Assembly (NCBI GenBank): GCA_030601885.1
Contig: JAUWAU010000017.1
Location: 53,303-117,302 of the forward strand
Direction: 5' to 3'
DNA: 64,000 nt
Origin: Armatimonadota bacterium
Lineage (GTDB): Bacteria; Armatimonadota; Zipacnadia; JAUWAU01
Below, piece after piece: positions 58,419 through 64,000 of the stretch (position 1 is the first letter of the stretch; each line of letters opens with the position of its first letter). The translations under genes and the position numbers were made by a program. The notes beneath the pieces are model-generated. The model did not search any database and was not told the DNA's origin. It saw nothing but the letters and a program-made list of their open reading frames with translations.

Positions 58419-60338
58419 TCAGTCCTGCTCGTGCGGGCGGAGCTGCTCAAGTCGGCTCTGAGCCATCTCCGCGAGAGGCCCGCCCAGTTCCACGCACTTG
58501 TTGTAACAGCGCACCGCCTCTTCCGCGTTCCCCAGCTTCTCATAGCATTCGGCCATGGCGGCCCACGTCTGAACGCGATCCGGCTCGGCACGCAGGGCCT
58601 GGCGGAACTCCGCCACAGCCGCCTCGTTGCGGCCCATGCTGGTCGAGACCGTGCCGAGGGCGTGGTGGAGCGCCGCCTCGTCCAGACCGAGCTCCGCCGC
58701 CCGTCGGAACTCGGCGCTCGCCTCGTCGTAGCGCTCCTGGAGGACGTAGACGTAGCCGAGGCGTTGGTGTGTCGCCGCGCTTTCGGGATGGTGCCGCAGC
58801 GCCGCCTTGAGATGGTCCTCCGCCTCCACCAGCCGATTGCCTTTGAAGTACTGTTCCGCCAGAGCGAGATGCGCGTGCGCATCGTCGGGATGGTACCGAA
58901 GCAGCATTTCGTAGGCCGCGATGGCCTCCTCGTCCAGTCCCGCCTCAGTGCACAATCGCGCTAACTGCTCGAGCGCCCAGGTGTACTCCGGGTAGATATC
59001 TACCGCGTGTCTGAGATGGGGCAGCGCTGCCTCCCTCTGCTCCCGCTCCATGTATATCCTGGCCATGTTCCGATGCGCATCCAGGCTGCCCGGATTCTTG
59101 ATCACCGTGTCCTGCCAGAGGGTGAAGTTGTCGCGCCACTCGACATTTCGAGCCACCGTCAGGCCCGAATACGCGGCGACGATGAAGGCGCACAGGCCTA
59201 TGGCCATCCTGTCGAGCGACACGATGGGCGATCGGCCCCGTGATAGAGATGGCAGGCCGTGCAGTAACGCAGCCAGCAGTAGGCAGAACCCCATGGACGG
59301 CCCGTAGGCGCGCACTTCGCCGATGAGCCGCGGAAGCAGCTTGAGGTTCGATATCGGCACGATGCTGATGAGCAGCCACGCGAGAGCGAAGAAGGCGATG
59401 TTGGAGCGGCGGAAGGCGAGCCCGATTGCGCCAAGAAGCACCAGCGAGAGCGCGAGTCCAATCAATGGCTCCGGCGCCCACAAGGAGTATGCCACCGGAC
59501 TGCGATGATGCAGGCACAGGCCCAGGGGCAGCAGCAGGAGCCTGAGGTATGTGCCGACGGTGCCCAGGATGCTGAGGAGGTGCTGGTAGGGGTCGAGCTG
59601 CATCGTCGGCGCCATCGTTGGGGTGAAGGACCGAAAGGCGAAGAAGGCACCCACCATTCCGACGAAGGGCAGCAGCGCCCCGAGCGCGCCTCGCCGCGTC
59701 GCGCGCGGCACAAAGCGCCAGACATACAGCAACAGGAGCGGCGGCAGCACGATCGCTGAGGCCTTCGACACCAGGGCCAGAGCGAACAGGGCCAGGCTGC
59801 TCAGGTACAGCCAGTCCGGACGGCGAGCGCGAGACGGCGCGTCCAGGTATCGCAGGTACAGAAGCGCCGATGAGAGCATGAGCATGAACGCCAGCAGCTC
59901 CGAGCGGGCCTTTGCCCAGACGACGGCCTCGACGTGAATGGGGTGCGCAGCGAACAGCACCGCACAGAAAGTCGCCGCCCGCTTGTCGGCGAAGATGCGG
60001 TGTGCAAAGAAGTACACGAGCACGCAATTGAGCGCGTGCCAAACGAGGCTGGTGATATGCCAGCCCAGGGGATTGAGCCCCCAGACGGCGTATTCTACGG
60101 CGAAAGAGAGCTCGACGAGGGGACGGTACACCCGGCCGCGCATCCCCCTGTCTTCGACGTACAGCACCTGCCAGTACTCTGGCGTAAAGAAGTAGAAGGC
60201 GTTGCGTAGGTCTCGTATGTGATCATTCTCGACTATGACCGGGTTGTCGTCCCAGATGAACTCGCTGTGCAGGGCGTTCAGAAAAATGCCCCCGGCGATG
60301 ACCACTATCAGGATTAAAGGCACGCTGTGCTCGCGCAT
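58419..60338 (-). CDS. TMTC-like polytopic membrane protein with C-terminal TPRs (paralog 3)
   Basis: A 639-residue protein from ATG 60338. That start is chosen because the first helix, MREHSVPLILIVVIAGGIFL, then aligns with the starts of paralogs 1 and 4; codons further upstream (60392, 60407) add a hydrophilic tail absent in them, though no start here has a good ribosome site. SEFIWDDNPVIV holds the DD pair; FAAHPIHVEAVVWAKARS the TMTC hallmark; LLPLGLCLHHRSP the DUF1736-like region. TPRs run from about residue 430 (LEQLARLCTEAGLDEEAIAA, LGYVYVLQERYDEASAEFRR). It is directly followed by paralog 2 (5-base gap) and preceded by paralog 4 (about 100 bases), all leftward. Confidence 0.8.
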   Translation of the reverse strand: MREHSVPLILIVVIAGGIFLNALHSEFIWDDNPVIVENDHIRDLRNAFYFFTPEYWQVLYVEDRGMRGRVYRPLVELSFAVEYAVWGLNPLGWHITSLVWHALNCVLVYFFAHRIFADKRAATFCAVLFAAHPIHVEAVVWAKARSELLAFMLMLSSALLYLRYLDAPSRARRPDWLYLSSLALFALALVSKASAIVLPPLLLLYVWRFVPRATRRGALGALLPFVGMVGAFFAFRSFTPTMAPTMQLDPYQHLLSILGTVGTYLRLLLLPLGLCLHHRSPVAYSLWAPEPLIGLALSLVLLGAIGLAFRRSNIAFFALAWLLISIVPISNLKLLPRLIGEVRAYGPSMGFCLLLAALLHGLPSLSRGRSPIVSLDRMAIGLCAFIVAAYSGLTVARNVEWRDNFTLWQDTVIKNPGSLDAHRNMARIYMEREQREAALPHLRHAVDIYPEYTWALEQLARLCTEAGLDEEAIAAYEMLLRYHPDDAHAHLALAEQYFKGNRLVEAEDHLKAALRHHPESAATHQRLGYVYVLQERYDEASAEFRRAAELGLDEAALHHALGTVSTSMGRNEAAVAEFRQALRAEPDRVQTWAAMAECYEKLGNAEEAVRCYNKCVELGGPLAEMAQSRLEQLRPHEQD

Positions 60339-60440
60339 TCGATACACTGCCGGCTCGTGAGCCGACGGGTCAGGGTGTGCAGGGCGCGACATCCCCGAGG
60401 CAGGCACGCGGGGCCATCTGGGGCGCGTTATGTCCGTGCT

Positions 60441-62363
60441 CTACCGCACCCCGGCCGGCCCGCCGGCCAGTCTGCTGAGGTGCTTTTTGGCTTGCTCGGC
60501 CTGGGGCCCGGGCAGCTCTGCGCAGCGCCGATAGGCGCGGATGGCGCCCTCGGGGTTCCCGAGCTGCTCGTAGCACGCTCCCATGGCCAACCATACCTGC
60601 GGGCTGTTGGGTCGCAGCTCCGCCGCACGCCGGTACTGGCGCAGGGCCTGCGTGTGGGACCCCATGGCATCGTAGAGCGCGCCCAGGACGTAATCCGTCG
60701 CGGGACTCTCCGGCTTCAGGCGCAGTGCTTCCCTGAGCTCCGAAAGTGCCTCAGCGTGCCGGCCCTTGTTCGTGTAGAAGATGCCGAGTTGACGGTGCGC
60801 GTATGCCGAGTCCGGCGCGGCGCGCAAGGCCTCCCGCAAGTACGCCAGCGCCTTGCTGTCCTCGCTCTTCTTGCCGTAGAGCCCACCGAGGGCGGCGATA
60901 GCTCGGGCGTCGCCGGGGTCTCCCCGTCTCAGCAGCTTGTACACCTCAATGGCATCGTCGAGCCGGCCGGTCTCCTGGTACGCCGCGGCGAGCCGGTACC
61001 GGGCGGACCGGTCTCGCCAGTCCAGACGCACCAGGTGTTCGAGATACGGTATCGCTTTGTCATGCAGCCCCTTGGTCACGTAGATCTCTGACAGCCCGGC
61101 AAGAGCGTGCCAGCTATCCGGGTTTTTGGCCACCGTGTCGGACCAGAAGGTGAATTCATCGACCCAGTCCATGCTTCTGACCGCGCTCAGTCCCGTGTAG
61201 GCGCCCACCAGGAATACGCACAGCACGATGGCCAGACGCTCCACGGCTTCGCGCGAGACCCGGGCGAGGGCGAGAGCAGGCATTCTGCTCAGCAGAAACG
61301 CCACCAGGAGGCAAAAGCCGACGGAAGGAGCATAGGCCCGGAGCTCGCCCACCCGGCGCCCCATCAGCTCCAGCGCGGCGAGAGGAGCGAGGCCGATGAT
61401 GAGCCAGCCCAGGGCGAAGAATGCCACCTGTGAGCGTCGCAGCGCTGCGACGGCGCCGGCCAGCAGCGCCACCCCCAGGGGCAGCGCCCGCAGCACCGAG
61501 GGGTCAAGCACGGTCTGCACGGTGTGGATGCGGTGATGTGCGCAGAGGCCGGCGGGCACCAGGAGAAGCTTCAGATACACGCCGAGGGCGGCGATGGCGG
61601 TGAGAACGCTCGATCCCCCTTCGATCTGGGGGGTGTCCGGGATGTGCGGCAAGGCGGCACCAACGGCAAAGAAGGCAGCCGTGATTCCCACGAGGGGCAG
61701 TAGTCCGAACAGAGCTCGCCGCCGCCTCGCCCGCGGCACAAAGCACCAGATATACAGCGCCAGCAGCGCCGGCAGGATCACCGCGGACGCCTTACACATC
61801 AGCGCCAATGCGAACGAGATCACAGCGCAAATGTACAAGTGCAACGACTGAGAAGGCGACGCCGAGGTGAGATATCGGCCGTACACAAGTATTACCACAA
61901 GCGCAAACAGCAGCGCCAGCAGCTCGGACCGGGCCTTTGCCCAGGCGATGGCTTCGACGTGGATGGGATGCGCCGCGAACAGCAGCGCGCAGAAGGCGGC
62001 GGCACGGGCATTCTTGAGTATCCGAAGTGCCAACGCGTACAGCAGCACGCAATTGGCAGCGTGCAGGAGAATGCTCATGGCGTGATACCCGATGGGATTC
62101 GGCCCCCACAGGGAATAGTCAACGGCGAACAGGAGCTCCGGAATCGGACGATAGCCACGCCTCGGCATGGACCGGTAGTCCGCGCGGATCACCTTCCAGT
62201 ACTGCGGGGTGAAGAACTTGAAGGGCCGGCTGAGGTCGTGGACGCCGGGGTTGTCAACGATTATCAAGTTGTCGTCCCACAGAAACTCGTTGCCCAGTGT
62301 GGTGGCAAAAGCGGCCGCACATACGACGACAATGAGAATCAACGTTATGCAATGGGCGCGCAT
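60441..62363 (-). CDS. TMTC-like polytopic membrane protein with C-terminal TPRs (paralog 4)
   Basis: A 640-residue protein. ATG 62363 has GGAG 6 bases upstream. First helix MRAHCITLILIVVVCAAAFA, DD pair in NEFLWDDNLIIV, hallmark FAAHPIHVEAIAWAKARSEL, LVPAGLCAHHRIHTVQ, about 10 helices, and TPRs from residue about 410 (AGLSEIYVTKGLHDKAIPYL, LGIFYTNKGRHAEALSELRE). It is the first gene of the paralog 4-3-2 unit. The best-conserved regions across the four are the first luminal loop with DD and the HP-H-EAV helix, where catalysis would be expected for a GT-C enzyme. Confidence 0.8.
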   Translation of the reverse strand: MRAHCITLILIVVVCAAAFATTLGNEFLWDDNLIIVDNPGVHDLSRPFKFFTPQYWKVIRADYRSMPRRGYRPIPELLFAVDYSLWGPNPIGYHAMSILLHAANCVLLYALALRILKNARAAAFCALLFAAHPIHVEAIAWAKARSELLALLFALVVILVYGRYLTSASPSQSLHLYICAVISFALALMCKASAVILPALLALYIWCFVPRARRRRALFGLLPLVGITAAFFAVGAALPHIPDTPQIEGGSSVLTAIAALGVYLKLLLVPAGLCAHHRIHTVQTVLDPSVLRALPLGVALLAGAVAALRRSQVAFFALGWLIIGLAPLAALELMGRRVGELRAYAPSVGFCLLVAFLLSRMPALALARVSREAVERLAIVLCVFLVGAYTGLSAVRSMDWVDEFTFWSDTVAKNPDSWHALAGLSEIYVTKGLHDKAIPYLEHLVRLDWRDRSARYRLAAAYQETGRLDDAIEVYKLLRRGDPGDARAIAALGGLYGKKSEDSKALAYLREALRAAPDSAYAHRQLGIFYTNKGRHAEALSELREALRLKPESPATDYVLGALYDAMGSHTQALRQYRRAAELRPNSPQVWLAMGACYEQLGNPEGAIRAYRRCAELPGPQAEQAKKHLSRLAGGPAGVR

Positions 62364-62799
62364 GAGGTGCTCCGATAACCGTCGTGCACAAGTCTAATAC
62401 ACAGAGCGCGGCAGGGCAAGCGGGGGGCCGTGGCAAGCAGTTTTAGGGCGGGTGCACGGGCGGGCTTACCGAGAATTCCTGCACGCACCCAACTGTGTAG
62501 GCGGCTGCCGGAAACGCAGCCGGCGGCGATGGGAAGCGTCGCCATCGCCGCCGGTAGGTCGTTCGGCCTCGCCGCACCTCGTGCCCCGTCTCGGCATAGT
62601 GCCGTATACTACTTCGAAGATTCCGCCCGCAGGCCCACCCGTTGTAGCCGGAGCAGCTTGCTCCGCCGCCCCCAGCTCCCCTCCCGGCCCATCTTCATCG
62701 TTTCCGGGTGGCCCAAAGGGCCATGAAGAACTGCTTAGCCTTTGACGAAACGTCAGCACTTCATGCGCCAAGTCCGTGGGCTCGCCGGGCTATCAGTCC
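62364..62799. other. 436-base gene-free interval with stacked hairpins
   Basis: No protein frame here is convincing. The interval holds hairpins: GGCTGC/GCAGCC (62503-62508 and 62516-62521), a perfect 13-base stem CCGGCGGCGATGG/CCATCGCCGCCGG (62520-62532 and 62542-62554), and CGGAGCA/TGCTCCG (62649-62655 and 62659-62665). None is followed by a T-run in either direction. It lies between the prepilin gene end and the first TMTC-like gene and should contain the latter's promoter, which I could not identify. Confidence 0.5.
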
Positions 62800-63609
62800 C
62801 TAGCCCAGGTCGTCCTCCCGACAGGCCGTCCACATGCCGATATCGGGTGCCCTCATCCACTTGGCGTGCCCGTCACAGAAGGCGTAGTTGCAGCCATCGT
62901 TGTGTATCTGCCAGTCCGGTTGCCCGAGCTTGGCGTAGCTGCCGTACGAGTGGTTGCTCCCGCCCCCGTCAAAGCAGCCGCTGCCACAACAGGTCCCCTG
63001 GCCGACGCCCTCAGACCTGTGCAGCTCTACCAACATGATGGTGCTCGCCGGTACCGGCGTGTTGGTCATGACCGTGCCTTTCCTCTGAGAGAACGCCGAA
63101 TGCTGCTTGGCAGAGGAACAGTACCTGCCGCAGTCGTTGCAGGGCCCATTGCTGGCATGTCCGCCTCCGGTCGAGGTGGTGTGCCAGCCGCGGCCGCAGC
63201 CAGGCCAGTTATAGCTCCACCGGGTTCGCGGCAGGGGAAAGCTAGCCTTGCACGTTCTCCACCCGGCCCAGGTCGGACAGGCGTAGATCCCGGCGTTGCG
63301 CACGTAGGGCATCACCTGCGACGGCATGACATACGCCGACTTGATGAGGATGCCGTTGCAGCCCGGCCCCAGGTCCACGGTCACGGGCGGAGTGGTGCCG
63401 TGGTAGCGAACTATAGGCCACCACTCGTCGTAATCGCTGGCATACATCAACGTTGCCAGTGCCAGTTGCTTCATGTTGCTGAGACATGCCGTTTGCCGCG
63501 CCTTCTCGCGGGCCTTGGCAAATACGGGAAAGAGGATCGCCGCCAGAATGGCGATGATCGCTATAACTACTAACAGCTCGATCAAGGTGAATCCTTTACG
63601 GCCCTTCAT
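62800..63609 (-). CDS. Type IV prepilin-like protein with H-X9-DG C-terminus (DUF1559)
   Basis: A 269-residue prepilin. [20 protein letters not shown] is the short basic leader and methylation site (cleavage between Gly and Phe), followed by [20 protein letters not shown], the stretch typical of Armatimonadota pseudopilins. The globular part is rich in Cys, Trp and Tyr. The C-terminus carries the H-X9-DG motif ([16 protein letters not shown]), which defines the DUF1559 family abundant in Planctomycetota and Armatimonadota. ATG 63609 has a perfect AGGAGGT site 4 bases upstream. It would need a prepilin peptidase and a type II/IV assembly ATPase, neither in the window. Role: pseudopilin of secretion or surface fibre. 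Confidence 0.92.
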   Translation of the reverse strand: MKGRKGFTLIELLVVIAIIAILAAILFPVFAKAREKARQTACLSNMKQLALATLMYASDYDEWWPIVRYHGTTPPVTVDLGPGCNGILIKSAYVMPSQVMPYVRNAGIYACPTWAGWRTCKASFPLPRTRWSYNWPGCGRGWHTTSTGGGHASNGPCNDCGRYCSSAKQHSAFSQRKGTVMTNTPVPASTIMLVELHRSEGVGQGTCCGSGCFDGGGSNHSYGSYAKLGQPDWQIHNDGCNYAFCDGHAKWMRAPDIGMWTACREDDLG

Positions 63610-63743
63610 GATGACCTCCTCTCATTGTATGCTCTACCGATCCGCCATGCCCTGTTAGAGCGATGGCTCCAACAGCCATTGCAGTGGTCCTCTTCCGATG
63701 GCATCCCTCCTTATGGGCGGTGCCTTCGCCGCGGCGCCGCTCT

Positions 63744-64000
63744 GGGTCTCCTGCGCGCCTCACGTCATGCGGCGGGGCTGTACCTACCCCACCACATTGT
63801 TTTTCGCGGCGGAATGGCCATTCTCCTTGCCGCTTTCAGTTTTTTTTCTGGGTTTTGGCCGCCCGCAAGAAAAGAGCGCCGGCGGCGAAAACCCAGAAAA
63901 AAAACTGAAAGCGGCAAGGAGAATGGCCATTCCGCCGCGAAAAACAATGTGGTGGGGTAGGTACAGCCCCGCCGCATGACGTGAGGCGCGCAGGAGACCC
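63744..64000. repeat. Long near-perfect inverted repeat at the window edge
   Basis: Bases 63744-63856 are the exact reverse complement of 63888-64000 (113-base arms); pairing continues with single mismatches to about 63866/63878, leaving a core of about 11 bases. The arms include a T8 tract and an A8 tract near the centre and a GC-rich outer part (GGGTCTCCTGCGCGCC). The right arm touches the window end, so the true length is unknown. It encodes no recognisable protein; open frames in it are mirrored on both strands. It may be a MITE-like palindrome, a strong cruciform, or an assembly fold-back artefact. Confidence 0.8.

Noticed and set aside
63700..63979. Short open frames in the terminal inverted repeat
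   Set aside because: Identical peptides appear on both strands because the DNA is palindromic; there is no ribosome site or family similarity.
1..64000. CRISPR arrays, tRNA/rRNA genes, transposases, integrases
   Set aside because: No regularly spaced direct repeats, no tRNA-like cloverleaf and no recombinase motif were seen in the intergenic intervals; a tRNAscan/ISfinder run would settle it.

Overview
The window is a GC-rich bacterial chromosome segment, probably from an uncultured member of the Armatimonadota or a related phylum. This placement is inferred from trait combinations, not from a marker-gene tree. The traits are a prepilin of the H-X9-DG (DUF1559) type with the [12 protein letters not shown] stretch after its methylation motif, a PEP-CTERM protein, an S-layer homology (SLH) protein running off the left edge, very large secreted beta-sandwich proteins, and a 14-gene complex I locus in a rearranged order. 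Genes use ATG, GTG and TTG starts. Several clear sigma-70-type promoters (TTGAC-like box, 17-base spacer, TATAAT-like box) can be read directly.

Layout. 1-145: start of an SLH protein. 258-2006: a sulfite-oxidase-fold molybdoenzyme with a DnaJ-type zinc finger tail, divergent from a flavin reductase. 2164-2844: a PEP-CTERM protein. 3125-5845: a scarred accessory patch in which a secreted protein (4835-5845) and its truncated copy (3125-3510) flank a decapitated class IV aminotransferase and an intact MntA-HepT (MNT/HEPN) toxin-antitoxin pair. 5919-9804: hsp20-lon-murQ. 10038-12179: a PfkB sugar kinase and a DUF362 protein. 12583-22070: a giant secreted protein gene interrupted by one in-frame TGA, then a small lipoprotein. 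22188-29361: a PQQ-type propeller, then a rightward run of P-loop ATPase, ferredoxin, three 2-oxoacid:ferredoxin oxidoreductase subunits, translin, histidine phosphatase and thiL. 29435-32038: two exported proteins with invasin-like Ig domains. 32382-33293: a STAS protein with a textbook terminator. 33463-34572: a GlmU lacking its acetyltransferase end. 34665-35014: a promoter-to-terminator unit without a convincing gene, a candidate non-coding RNA. 35299-37107: a PocR-GAF histidine kinase. 37104-51443: all 14 nuo genes, transcribed leftward as A-H-J-K-L-M-N-B-C-D-E-F-G-I and interrupted by two REP-like hairpin clusters. 51650-62363: four TMTC-like polytopic membrane proteins with C-terminal TPRs, plus a TPR lipoprotein on the other strand. 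62800-63609: a type IV prepilin. 63744-64000: a near-perfect long inverted repeat reaching the window edge.

How the genes fit together. Metabolism is low-potential and ferredoxin-linked: the 2-oxoacid oxidoreductase makes acyl-CoA and reduced ferredoxin, and complex I handles quinone reduction. The rest is largely envelope biology: SLH, PEP-CTERM, a giant Ig/Fn3 surface protein, lipoproteins and a pilin-like protein. The most novel block is the TMTC/TPR cluster. It resembles the eukaryotic TMTC O-mannosyltransferases that modify cadherin Ig-like folds, and it sits beside a TPR lipoprotein whose N-terminal half looks like a catalytically dead metzincin protease. No tRNA, rRNA, CRISPR array or transposase was recognised.
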